Shown here: piece by piece, positions 9,144-17,161 of the stretch | Layout of the letters: every line of letters starts with the position of its first letter | Numbering within the stretch: position 1 is the first letter of the stretch | NCBI GenBank assembly: GCA_040387735.1 | Contig: JAZKDE010000016.1 | Span: 5,009-69,008 of the forward strand | Length of the DNA: 64,000 nucleotides | Direction of reading: 5' to 3' | Source of the DNA: Arcicella sp040387735 | GTDB lineage: Bacteria > Bacteroidota > Bacteroidia > Cytophagales > Spirosomataceae | The notes under the pieces: model-generated | Database searches by the model: none | What the model was told of the DNA's origin: nothing | What the model saw: only the letters and a program-made list of their open reading frames with translations | Made by a program: the position numbers and the translations under genes

Positions 9144-9902
9144 ATGTCGGTTAGCTTATTAAAACGAGAACGCAAAGATTTGATTTTGAAGGAAATCAAC
9201 GTTCACACAAGAATATCATTAGGGGAATTGGTGGAAACTCTAAAGGTCTCGGAAGATACCATTCGGAGGGACATGAACGAATTAGCAGAAAGCGGCGAAA
9301 TCATCAAGATTCGTGGGGGAGCGATGTCTAAATCGTATCATCATTCTTCTAATTTGAAAGAAAACTACGCCCATTCGCACAAAGTGGAAATTGCCAAAAA
9401 AGCCTTGACATTACTCAAAGAAGGAATGTTAGTTTTGATTGGCGGTGGCACAACTATCCGAGAATTTGTCAAATTAATTCCAGAAGATTTAGTGGCAACT
9501 TTTATGACAGTTAATCCTTTGACTGCCGTAGAATTATTGGATAAACCAAACATCGAAATTATCTTAATCGGAGGTCAAATTTCGAGATATAGCCAAATGT
9601 CGATTGGTGGAGAAGTACATCACCGACTTTCAGAAATGAAGGCTGATTTATGTATTATTGGCACAAATGCTTTGGATGCTCAAGGGGGTTTAACTGACTC
9701 AGATTGGGAAACGGTTCAAGTAAAAAAAGCAATGCTCAAAGCAGCCGACAAAGTAGCAATTTTAGCAATTTCTGAAAAACTAAACTCCGTCATGAAAATG
9801 AAAGTAGCTGATTTACAGGAAATTGACTATTTGATAACTGAATTACCCGCTGATTCTCCCGAATTTATTGCTTATAAAAACCTTGACCTCATCGTTTTAT
9901 AA
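9144..9902 (+). CDS. DeoR/GlpR-family transcriptional regulator of the glycan locus
   Basis: A 252-residue protein. The N-terminal winged helix (about residues 4-58) includes the DeoR signature V-S-E-D-T-I-R-R-D-M-N-E-L and the I-K-I-R-G-G-A turn. The C-terminal sugar-phosphate-sensing domain (DeoRC, about 75-235) has IGGGTT, ILIGGQ and D-L-C-I-I-G-T-N-A segments. These regulators usually repress sugar catabolic genes and are released by a phosphorylated sugar. The gene is divergent from susC, and a GH125 gene follows 39 bp downstream, so it is likely the local regulator of the fucose/mannose glycan locus. DeoR control of a susCD locus is less usual than SusR, HTCS or ECF sigma control. Confidence 0.9.
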   Translation: MSVSLLKRERKDLILKEINVHTRISLGELVETLKVSEDTIRRDMNELAESGEIIKIRGGAMSKSYHHSSNLKENYAHSHKVEIAKKALTLLKEGMLVLIGGGTTIREFVKLIPEDLVATFMTVNPLTAVELLDKPNIEIILIGGQISRYSQMSIGGEVHHRLSEMKADLCIIGTNALDAQGGLTDSDWETVQVKKAMLKAADKVAILAISEKLNSVMKMKVADLQEIDYLITELPADSPEFIAYKNLDLIVL

Positions 9903-9941
9903 ACCTTTAGTGAAACTTATTTATTAAACATCAACGATAAA

Positions 9942-11366
9942 ATGCAGAATATCAATCGCCGAAAATTCATACAAAACACTACAATTGCCAGCGTTGGGCT
10001 ACTATTAAACGCTAAAGGAAATACCAATTTATTTCCAACGGTAAGAATTCCATCCGAAAAACGGAACTTTAATAGCCCAATTATTGAAGCCACCATTGAG
10101 CGGGTAAAAAAACGTATCAAAGATCCAGAATTATCGTGGTTATTTGAAAATTGTTTTCCCAATACTTTAGACACAACCGTTAATTTTAAAATAAAAGACA
10201 AACGTCCAGATACTTTCGTCATCACTGGCGACATCCACGCTATGTGGTTGCGTGACAGTACGGCACAGGTAACGCCTTATTTGTCGCTAATTAAAGAGGA
10301 TGAAAAATTAAAACAATTAATTGCTGGGGTAATTAATCGCCAGTCAGAATGTATTTTGATTGACCCTTATGCCAATGCTTTTAATGACGGTAAAGGACAT
10401 TCGGAATGGTTATCTGACCAAACCGATATGAAACCCGAATTACACGAACGAAAATGGGAATTAGATTCGTTGTGTTATACCGTTCGGTTGGCGTATAATT
10501 ACTGGAAAATCACGCAAGACACGAGTGTTTTTGACGAAAAATGGTTTAAAGCTGCCCAAGCAATTATTGCCACTTGCCGAGAACAACAACGGTTTAATGG
10601 CCGAGGTAAATACAAATTTGGGCGAACAACCTCTTGGTCAACCGATACCGTTCCCGGTGATGGTTACGGCAACATAACTAAACCCAACGGCTTGATTCAC
10701 AGTATTTTCAGACCTTCGGATGATGCGACTATTTATCCATTTTTAATTCCTTCCAATCTATTTGCGGTCGTTTCATTCCGACAAATTGCGGAGATTTCGG
10801 AGAAGGTTTACCAGAATGCTATTTTTGCCAAAGAATGCAAAATATTTGCTGATGAAGTTGAAACAGCCATTAAAAAATACGCTGTCATCAATCATCCCGT
10901 ATTTGGCAAAATTTATGCGATGGAAGTGGATGGTTTTGGTAACTGTTTATTACAAGATGATGCCAACGTTCCAAATTTGATGAGTTTACCTTATCTCGGT
11001 GCAGTCAAGGCGAATGACCTAATTTATCTTAATACACGACGCTTCATTCTCAGTAGCTCGAATCCTTATTTTTTTAAGGGAGAAGCCGCAGAAGGCGTTG
11101 GAAGTCCCCACACTTTGGTAAATCAAATTTGGCATTTGAGTATCATTATGCGAGCTATGACTTCCAATAATGACAACGAAATTTTAGACCAATTACGTTT
11201 CTTGAAAAAGACTCACGCCAATACGGGATTTATGCACGAATCTTTCGACAAAGATGATTCGAAGAAGTTCACCAGAAAATGGTTTGCTTGGGCAAATACT
11301 CTTTTTGGCGAAATGATTCTAAAAATAGAAAAAGAACGTCCCCATTTACTCAGTAAAATACTTTAA
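9942..11366 (+). CDS. Glycoside hydrolase family 125 exo-alpha-1,6-mannosidase
   Basis: A 474-residue protein of GH125 (formerly DUF1237). The N-terminus N-R-R-K-F-I-Q-N with a hydrophobic stretch looks like a Tat or Sec signal. Family segments include GDIHAMWLRDSTAQ near residue 88, an E-C-I-L-I-D-P-Y-A-N-A-F block, and S-W-S-T-D-T-V-P-G-D. The C-terminal G-F-M-H-E-S-F and R-K-W-F-A-W-A-N-T motifs are also hallmarks. Family members are metal-independent inverting exo-alpha-1,6-mannosidases acting on mannans and N-glycan cores. It follows the DeoR gene in the same direction and ends at a strong bidirectional hairpin. Together with the GH29 enzyme it points to a fucosylated, mannose-rich glycan substrate. 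Confidence 0.92.
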   Translation: MQNINRRKFIQNTTIASVGLLLNAKGNTNLFPTVRIPSEKRNFNSPIIEATIERVKKRIKDPELSWLFENCFPNTLDTTVNFKIKDKRPDTFVITGDIHAMWLRDSTAQVTPYLSLIKEDEKLKQLIAGVINRQSECILIDPYANAFNDGKGHSEWLSDQTDMKPELHERKWELDSLCYTVRLAYNYWKITQDTSVFDEKWFKAAQAIIATCREQQRFNGRGKYKFGRTTSWSTDTVPGDGYGNITKPNGLIHSIFRPSDDATIYPFLIPSNLFAVVSFRQIAEISEKVYQNAIFAKECKIFADEVETAIKKYAVINHPVFGKIYAMEVDGFGNCLLQDDANVPNLMSLPYLGAVKANDLIYLNTRRFILSSSNPYFFKGEAAEGVGSPHTLVNQIWHLSIIMRAMTSNNDNEILDQLRFLKKTHANTGFMHESFDKDDSKKFTRKWFAWANTLFGEMILKIEKERPHLLSKIL

Positions 11367-11373
11367 TTTTATG

Positions 11374-11431
11374 ACCATAAATGGACGGAGGCTCTAAAAT
11401 TCAAAAATTAGAGCCTCCGTCCATTTATGGT
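11374..11431. terminator. Bidirectional hairpin terminator between GH125 and the Nudix regulator gene
   Basis: Perfect 24-bp arms at 11374-11397 and 11408-11431 with a 10-nt AT loop, between convergent stop codons at 11366 and 11452. The stem is long and GC-rich for a simple terminator, so it may also belong to a family of dispersed palindromes seen in this window. Confidence 0.75.
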
Positions 11432-11451
11432 TAATAGGTCATTTCCAGAAT

Positions 11452-12165
11452 TTACTTTATAAACTTGTACAAATAAGGAGCTTTATGAGCAGCTCCCGTA
11501 AATTTCTTTTCAACTCTTTCTAAAATATCCATCGACAATATCTTTCTTTGAAAATTATCTCTCCTTAAAGGTTTATCCAGAATTGTTTCGTACAAAATTT
11601 GAAGTTCCTTCATGGTAAAAGTTTCGGGCAGTAAATTGAGTCCTATCAATTTATTATCCAACATAAATCTCAAGGTTTCCAATGCTTTTTGGGTAATGTC
11701 AGCGTGATCAAAAGCTAAATTTGGTAATTGATGAATATCGTACCATTCGCAGGTTTCGTCATAAATTCCAATTTTAGTAACTACTTTCGAGAAGTCAACC
11801 AAAGCATAATATCCAATTGATACGAATCTCTCCAAAACCCATCTATTTTCTTGAATTCCAAAATCATTTGCCAATAATACCAACTTCAAAGTTTCAGCAG
11901 TTGAGCGAGTTGCTTTTCCAAAAACGTAAAATTGTTCAAGATAAATATTAGTTAAACCCGTTCGTTCTTCCAAAATTCTTTGGGCGGCTTCCTCAATTCC
12001 TTCCTCTTTCAACACATATCCACCCGGCAACGCCCACAAATTCAAGTGTTTTACTTTGGGTAATAATACTTTTAGCTGTTCTCCATAAAATCCAAATATT
12101 ACACAGTCTATGGATAATTGTGGGATAAACTTATCCTCGTCAATAATTAATGTATTGGATTCCAT
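11452..12165 (-). CDS. NrtR-type Nudix-domain transcriptional regulator
   Basis: A 237-residue protein. Residues 10-150 form a Nudix fold with GGYVLKEEGIEEAAQ followed by R-I-L-E-E-R-T-G-L. The canonical box has R-E-x-x-E-E-x-G, and here the first Glu is Ile and the last is Arg, so hydrolase activity is unlikely. The C-terminal part (about 155-235) is a winged helix of the NrtR type, with F-T-M-K-E-L-Q-I-L-Y-E and R-R-D-N-F-Q-R-K-I. Such proteins are DNA-binding sensors of ADP-ribose or sugar-derived ligands; AraR of Bacteroides thetaiotaomicron is a related case. A promoter and an upstream inverted repeat suggest autoregulation. No target operon is adjacent. Confidence 0.87.
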   Translation of the reverse strand: MESNTLIIDEDKFIPQLSIDCVIFGFYGEQLKVLLPKVKHLNLWALPGGYVLKEEGIEEAAQRILEERTGLTNIYLEQFYVFGKATRSTAETLKLVLLANDFGIQENRWVLERFVSIGYYALVDFSKVVTKIGIYDETCEWYDIHQLPNLAFDHADITQKALETLRFMLDNKLIGLNLLPETFTMKELQILYETILDKPLRRDNFQRKILSMDILERVEKKFTGAAHKAPYLYKFIK

Positions 12166-12192
12166 ATTTGCTTTTTAGGATACTATTTTTTA

Positions 12193-12223
12193 CAAAAATA
12201 ATACAAAAACTTGGTGGATTCAA
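12193..12223 (-). promoter_or_regulatory. Promoter of the Nudix regulator gene
   Basis: On the minus strand TTG (12223-12221), a 20-nt spacer and TATTTTTG (12200-12193) match the Bacteroidota promoter consensus, 28 bp upstream of the start codon at 12165. Confidence 0.6.
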
Positions 12224-12226
12224 AAA

Positions 12227-12272
12227 AATCAATTATCATTGTTCCATAATGAAACAATGATAATAATTGATT
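12227..12272. promoter_or_regulatory. Inverted repeat just upstream of the Nudix regulator promoter
   Basis: AATCAATTATCATTGTT at 12227-12243 pairs with 12253-12272, which is its reverse complement apart from a 3-nt insertion. The uninterrupted core is TATCATTGTT/AACAATGATA. It abuts the -33 box, a natural place for an operator, and the adjacent gene encodes a DNA-binding regulator. A stem-loop in an mRNA from further upstream cannot be excluded. Confidence 0.45.
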
Positions 12273-12319
12273 ATAAAACCCTTTCATTATTCCTTTCAAA
12301 ACATAATTTTATAAAGTTG

Positions 12320-12352
12320 AAAATGCCTCACTATTAATGTTTGGCATTTTTA
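12320..12352. terminator. Small AT-rich hairpin
   Basis: AAAATGCC and GGCATTTT form an 8-bp stem with a T-rich flank on the plus-strand side. It lies in the 300-bp gene-free stretch between two minus-strand genes. No gene reads into it from the left, so its role is unclear. Confidence 0.35.
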
Positions 12353-12410
12353 TTTGCTTCAATATTTTGGGGTGAGAAAATTAAATATGACAGTTTAGTA
12401 TTGCCCAAAA

Positions 12411-12446
12411 ATAAAAAATCCACTCATCGCTAAGTGGATTTTTTAT
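12411..12446 (-). terminator. Rho-independent terminator after the PP2C-like gene
   Basis: A stem with AAAAAATCCACT/AGTGGATTTTTT arms and a short loop, 20 bp downstream of the stop at 12468. The A/T runs flanking the stem give a U-run in the minus-strand transcript. Confidence 0.8.
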
Positions 12447-12467
12447 TGACGTATTTTATGGAAAATA

Positions 12468-13607
12468 TTAATTCTTTCCTAATTTCTTAGCACTTTCTTT
12501 GATTTTCTGCTCAATTCTTTCCAGTACTTTTTCGCTATTTTTCAACTTTTCAGAAGCAGCCGAATTTCCTGCATTGAGCGTATTTTGCAAATCATTTTTA
12601 ATAGCAATCCATTTTTCTTTTTGTTGTAAAAGAGCATTATAATTTTGTTCTTCTTTGGCCGAATCAAATGAACGTCCTTTCGATAAAGATGGCTTAGAAC
12701 CTTCAAAACTATTTTCACTACTACCTTTAGTCGATTTTTTCGAAGAATTATCAACTTTAGGTTTCGATGAAGAATTATCAGCAAAGTCCGATTTCGGCGT
12801 TTCTGTTTTTAATTCTTTAACAGGTTCATTGGCAAAATCATCTTTTTGTTCTGGCGTTAAAACTTCTTGTTTCTCCGTTTCAAATTCTTTGGTAATTGAA
12901 TCATTTGCTTTTGCCAATTCTAACGAATCCTTATTGATAAACTTTAGCGTATCTTCTAAAATAATATTACTCTTGCCTAAACCTAAAATATTTCCAATAT
13001 CAATGCTCTTATTTTTCGTCAGAAAATAAAATCCACCGCCCAATACCAACAATAACAATGGCAAAAGGAACCACAAAGGATTGATTTTTGAAGGAGTTTT
13101 TACGGCTTTACTATCGACGATTGGCGTTGGTGTAATAATTTTTTGATTATTAATTACCTCCATCACTACAATATTATGCGTATTTTCAACCGAAGTATCG
13201 ACATTTGCAATTTTTAACAAGCTCTGACAAGCAATTTCAGAACCGTTACTTTCTTGCAAAATCTCATCAATTTCGTTATCTGACAGGTTCTGACGCAAGG
13301 AATCACTACAAATTAATAGTTTATCACCTTCATCTAAATTAAAACTGATAATTTCTAATTTGGAGGGACGAGCCAAAAATTGCAATTTTTGTCCTTTTCT
13401 GCTTAAATAACAGTGAGTATCACTAATCCAATTCATCAAAGAAGTATCCCCCAATTCCCAAGAAACTTGTAGTTCATTGTCTGGATTTGACTCTTTGGCT
13501 ATTTTACTACCAAACTGATAAATTTGTAATATGGAATCACGTAATGCTCGATATGTTGCCTCCGAATCGTTCGGATTGAGGGCATTTTCCAGTGAATTTG
13601 TATCCAT
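12468..13607 (-). CDS. Degenerate PP2C-like membrane protein with charged C-terminal region
   Basis: 379 residues, no firm family name. Residues 1-150 resemble the C-terminal half of a PP2C/Stp1 phosphatase: S-D-T-H-C-Y-L-S-R-K-G-Q-K matches the G-D-S-R-x-Y strand, D-K-L-L-I-C-S-D-S-L matches D-x-L-L-L-C-S-D-G-L, and T-H-N-I-V-V-M-E-V matches D-N-I-T-V-V-V. The N-terminal D-G-x-G metal motif is absent, the SDG glycine is Ser, and the DN aspartate is His. A pseudophosphatase is therefore likely. A transmembrane helix follows at about 177-198, then a Ser/Lys/Glu-rich linker, and a C-terminal coiled coil at about 320-378. It may be a membrane-anchored sensor or scaffold for a Ser/Thr kinase pathway not in this window. 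Confidence 0.5.
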   Translation of the reverse strand: MDTNSLENALNPNDSEATYRALRDSILQIYQFGSKIAKESNPDNELQVSWELGDTSLMNWISDTHCYLSRKGQKLQFLARPSKLEIISFNLDEGDKLLICSDSLRQNLSDNEIDEILQESNGSEIACQSLLKIANVDTSVENTHNIVVMEVINNQKIITPTPIVDSKAVKTPSKINPLWFLLPLLLLVLGGGFYFLTKNKSIDIGNILGLGKSNIILEDTLKFINKDSLELAKANDSITKEFETEKQEVLTPEQKDDFANEPVKELKTETPKSDFADNSSSKPKVDNSSKKSTKGSSENSFEGSKPSLSKGRSFDSAKEEQNYNALLQQKEKWIAIKNDLQNTLNAGNSAASEKLKNSEKVLERIEQKIKESAKKLGKN

Positions 13608-13776
13608 TTGTAAGGAAAACTGTTTATGCCCAGACAGGCGGGCTCTGGGTGTGTTATTTGTTCTACTCTAATGATTTACAAAAAATATGCCGAAAATGAA
13701 ATTCGACTAAATATAAAAGCTTTAATTGCCCAAATTAGCCTATTCAGGCCTAATATACCTAAACTTGAATGTTAAT

Positions 13777-15024
13777 TTACACGATATTTTGATATACATT
13801 CCACGTTTCTTGGGCAAATTTCTCCCACGAAAATGTCTTTGCTTGCTGAATAGATTTTAACTTCAAAGACGTAATTAAAGACGAGTTTTGGTATAAATCC
13901 AACATCGCCTGGCTAATTTCTTCTCGGTCTAAAGGAGAAACTAAAATTCCTGCATTGCCCACAACTTCGGGCAACGAGGTTGTATTGGAAGTAATAACTG
14001 GCGTTCCGCACTGCATTGCTTCGAGCGGAGGAAGTCCAAACCCTTCACAATGAGACACATACACAAAGCTTAACGCTCCTGAATATAAAGCCGCAAGGTC
14101 TTCATCGGGAACGTACCCCGTTACGATTATTCTATTTTTTATACTCGGAGAAACGTTGATTGCTTCAAATATCTTTTCAAAATCCCACCCTTTCGTTCCC
14201 ACCAAAACTAATTGCAAATCATTGACTTTTTCTTGAGAAACCATCTCGGCAAAACTCTTAATAACCGTATCAATATTTTTACGAGGTTCAAGGGTTGAAA
14301 TACTCAGAAAATATGGTTTGTCTGCGGCTATTGAATATTTTAACAAAATTTGGGCGATTAACTCTCGGTCTAAAACAGGATAAAATAATTCCTTAGAAGC
14401 CGCCAATGGCACTACAAAAACTTGCGAATCAGACAATCCAGAAATTTCTAACAAATCGACTTTGGTCGCTTCTGAAACGCAGACAACAAACGTATCGGGC
14501 TGAAGAGAACTAACAATTTGATGTACCACGTTATCCGTTCGATTCTCAAAAAAATGTGGATATTTTATCGGAATCAAATCATGAATAGTAATCAATTTTT
14601 TAAGCTTTTTTCGCTCTTGAATTTGATTTGGAATCGGGAAATAAGGAGAATGATACAGGCTTGCATCAGCTAATAAATCGTCTTGATAACTTATATTTGA
14701 GGAATGAAACCGATAAAAAATCTTTTTAATGACCTTTTGAGGAATGGAATTTAAAGGAAAAGCAGCGAGAATTTTACTTTGCAACTCAGCAAAAGAAACC
14801 TGCGAATCAGGATTTACAAACTTACTATTTTGCTTTTTTAGATGTTCATTGACATACCCAAGCGTTGCGGTCAAATCAAGATTATCAGCAAAAAGTATTT
14901 CTAAATCGGGAGAAATTGTGGGCAATAACGTGGCCAAATTTTCAGCAACTCTAAAAACGCCAGTCCGTGCTTTTTGATGATAAAATCCTTGTCCCAATAA
15001 AGAAACATCTAATATTGTTTTCAT
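13777..15024 (-). CDS. Glycosyltransferase family 4 (GT-B) enzyme
   Basis: 415 residues, GT4 type. The C-terminal nucleotide-sugar domain shows S-I-S-T-L-E-P-R-K-N near residue 240, G-Y-V-P-D-E-D-L-A-A-L-Y near 300, and the E-x7-E signature in C-E-G-F-G-L-P-P-L-E-A-M. The N-terminal domain has H-S-P-Y-F-P and T-I-H-D-L-I-P segments, as in mannosyltransferases. It is the last gene of a five-gene minus-strand cluster of glycosyltransferases, only 6 bp after the preceding stop, so it is surely co-transcribed. Its product is cytoplasmic or peripheral, and the cluster probably builds a lipid-linked or surface glycan. Donor and acceptor cannot be read from sequence. Confidence 0.88.
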   Translation of the reverse strand: MKTILDVSLLGQGFYHQKARTGVFRVAENLATLLPTISPDLEILFADNLDLTATLGYVNEHLKKQNSKFVNPDSQVSFAELQSKILAAFPLNSIPQKVIKKIFYRFHSSNISYQDDLLADASLYHSPYFPIPNQIQERKKLKKLITIHDLIPIKYPHFFENRTDNVVHQIVSSLQPDTFVVCVSEATKVDLLEISGLSDSQVFVVPLAASKELFYPVLDRELIAQILLKYSIAADKPYFLSISTLEPRKNIDTVIKSFAEMVSQEKVNDLQLVLVGTKGWDFEKIFEAINVSPSIKNRIIVTGYVPDEDLAALYSGALSFVYVSHCEGFGLPPLEAMQCGTPVITSNTTSLPEVVGNAGILVSPLDREEISQAMLDLYQNSSLITSLKLKSIQQAKTFSWEKFAQETWNVYQNIV

Positions 15025-15030
15025 AAATTT

Positions 15031-16077
15031 CTAAGCTCTACTTATCAAACTCTGCTCCTGAATAGTTTCGGAAATACCTTCCCAAACTTCGTCATAATTT
15101 AGTTCAGAACAAGGTTGTCCTTCTTTGATAATAAACTTAGCGTTGGTTTTTGCTTCGTAACTGCCCGAATACGGCATATAATGATTAAAATCGCCTAATT
15201 TCCCGAACAATAAAAAACCGTAAGTGCCTACTGCATTGGCAAAATGGGCGGGTCCGCTATCAATGCCAATAAAGAAATTTGCTCGCTTAATAATCTCCGC
15301 AGTTTCAAGTAATGACAATCTACCACAAAGATTATAATAAGTTGAATGATAGACACTTAGTGTACTTTTTAGTCCAATTTCAATAATTTTATAATCGTAA
15401 TTATCAATTAAATCAACGACTAATTTTTCCCAATAATAAACTTGCCAGTCTTTAGGTGAAAAATTGGAATGACAATGAATTACAATATATTTTTCTGGCA
15501 AATCAAATTCATTAATTTTCTGCTCCACGGTGGCAGGAATATAAATTTTAGGAGCAGATTTTAATACAGGCAAGCCACTAACTTTAGCAAAAACTTCCAA
15601 AATATTACCATGATTAAAGTAATTATTTGTGAGAATATCTAAAGAAACAGCTAAAGGATTTTGGAGGGTTTTTCGCAAAAAATCATATCTCCGTAGTCCC
15701 GAAAGGTGGCAATTATAAAACTCATCAAATGGATTTAATTGGGTCAATAGCATTGAAAATAGTACGCTATATTCCTCCACAACTACGTCAACATTTGGAT
15801 TATAGTCTAATAATTCACGGTAAGGTTTTCTCACAATCCAATAAACTATTGAATTCGGATACATTTTCTTTAATTCACGAGAGAGTGGCTCGCAGGCAAC
15901 AATATCGCCAAAATGTTCCGCCAACAACACGCCAATAATCACTTGTTTTTGCCCCGCAAATAATTTATCAATTTTAAGGCGTACACAAAATTTTATCCAT
16001 TGAAAAACGGACATAATAACATTGATATATTTGTGGTAACGATATTGCCAAATTTCAACAAATCTTTTAGGTGTCAT
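15031..16077 (-). CDS. Glycosyltransferase family 9 (heptosyltransferase-like)
   Basis: 348 residues, GT9 type. The N-terminal half has E-H-F-G-D-I-V-A-C-E-P-L near residue 55, corresponding to the G-D-x-x-x-x-x-P loop of heptosyltransferases. The C-terminal half has the F-I-G-I-D-S-G-P-A-H-F-A-N-A signature near 285. The first 35 or so residues are extra compared with typical members, so an internal start is possible, though the ATG at 16077 gives a clean 32-bp gap from the gene upstream. GT9 enzymes transfer heptose or related sugars to lipid A core or other acceptors on the cytoplasmic face. It lies between a GT8-like gene and a GT4 gene in the same operon. Confidence 0.87.
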   Translation of the reverse strand: MTPKRFVEIWQYRYHKYINVIMSVFQWIKFCVRLKIDKLFAGQKQVIIGVLLAEHFGDIVACEPLSRELKKMYPNSIVYWIVRKPYRELLDYNPNVDVVVEEYSVLFSMLLTQLNPFDEFYNCHLSGLRRYDFLRKTLQNPLAVSLDILTNNYFNHGNILEVFAKVSGLPVLKSAPKIYIPATVEQKINEFDLPEKYIVIHCHSNFSPKDWQVYYWEKLVVDLIDNYDYKIIEIGLKSTLSVYHSTYYNLCGRLSLLETAEIIKRANFFIGIDSGPAHFANAVGTYGFLLFGKLGDFNHYMPYSGSYEAKTNAKFIIKEGQPCSELNYDEVWEGISETIQEQSLISRA

Positions 16078-16109
16078 AAAAGTAGAAAAATTAGTGTGTA
16101 CTGATATTT

Positions 16110-17087
16110 TTAAGCTACAAAATCAAGTATCTTTTTGAATGGAATTTGTAATGCTTTTCGCACTCGTAAATACCGTTTGACTTTTGTTGGTTTTATGTAA
16201 AAACAAGCAAATTGACTGTAATAATCATTAAAATTATCTCTCAATTGCTGTGCGTAATATTCAAAAAGCGGAACAATATCTGGTCGATTTTCAAAAGAAG
16301 AGCGATTTTGATATTTGGAAACCTCATTCGGTTTATTAATTCCGTAACCGCTAAAATGGAAGAAAATCAATGGAACATTATTGATAAAATAGTTGCCATT
16401 TTCTTGGGTAACCGTACGTTCGTGCAAGTTCCAATAGGCTACATTATAACCCGCATATTTATCTACAAATGCCACATCTCTAAAGAAAATAGGCACAAAA
16501 ATCATCCAATGTTGATCCACAAAGAGTCCGTTACAAAGGTCGATAATACAATCCTTTTTCAGTCTTTCCATCCACCAATCAATCATTTTATAACTGGACT
16601 CACTTCTACCAACTGCCACAAAACCTAAATTATACAATCCCGTATTGAGGTGGTCAATTTCACGGGTATCAAATTTATCATTGATGGGTGAGGTTATATG
16701 CGGTGTCAAGACGATACTATGTTGGTCGAGCGTATCTCTTAGAGGTTTTAAACTATCAAAAACAATAATATCAGGGTCAAAATAAATGACATTTTTGATG
16801 TCTGGGCGATTTTTGAAAAAATAATCGAAATAGAAAGGTTTTACCGCCGTATTTAACTCCGTGATGTCATAATTATCACACATTTCATCCAAACACGCCA
16901 TGTTGATTTTATCAATTTCTAATAGTTGAAAAGGGGGGATTTTATCCGCATCAAGTTGAACTTTATCCAATCTATCAACCAAACCAATCACAAACTCAAC
17001 GTCAGGGTTAGTTTGTTGGAGCGACTGACCCAAGGTTTGAGCTTGGGCTAAATAATTTATGGAGCAAATGGTAAAAGCTAAAGTCAT
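16110..17087 (-). CDS. GT8-like glycosyltransferase with D-P-D motif
   Basis: About 325 residues. The N-terminus M-T-L-A-F-T-I-C-S-I-N-Y-L-A-Q-A is typical of a GT8-like family common in glycan clusters. The Y-F-D-P-D-I segment near residue 120 is the metal-binding D-x-D equivalent of a GT-A enzyme. H-L-N-T-G-L-Y-N-L-G-F and F-F-H-F-S-G-Y are further conserved blocks. The ATG at 17087 is preferred to a TTG at 17108, because the seven extra residues are not part of the fold and the family begins at this methionine. It is the third gene in the five-gene transferase operon. Donor sugar unknown. Confidence 0.8.
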   Translation of the reverse strand: MTLAFTICSINYLAQAQTLGQSLQQTNPDVEFVIGLVDRLDKVQLDADKIPPFQLLEIDKINMACLDEMCDNYDITELNTAVKPFYFDYFFKNRPDIKNVIYFDPDIIVFDSLKPLRDTLDQHSIVLTPHITSPINDKFDTREIDHLNTGLYNLGFVAVGRSESSYKMIDWWMERLKKDCIIDLCNGLFVDQHWMIFVPIFFRDVAFVDKYAGYNVAYWNLHERTVTQENGNYFINNVPLIFFHFSGYGINKPNEVSKYQNRSSFENRPDIVPLFEYYAQQLRDNFNDYYSQFACFYIKPTKVKRYLRVRKALQIPFKKILDFVA

Positions 17088-17161
17088 TTTATCGGTTATG
17101 GGCTTCAATATTTCGGTAGAAATTGCAAATCAAATCAAAATTGGTGAGCAAACCAAAGGTT

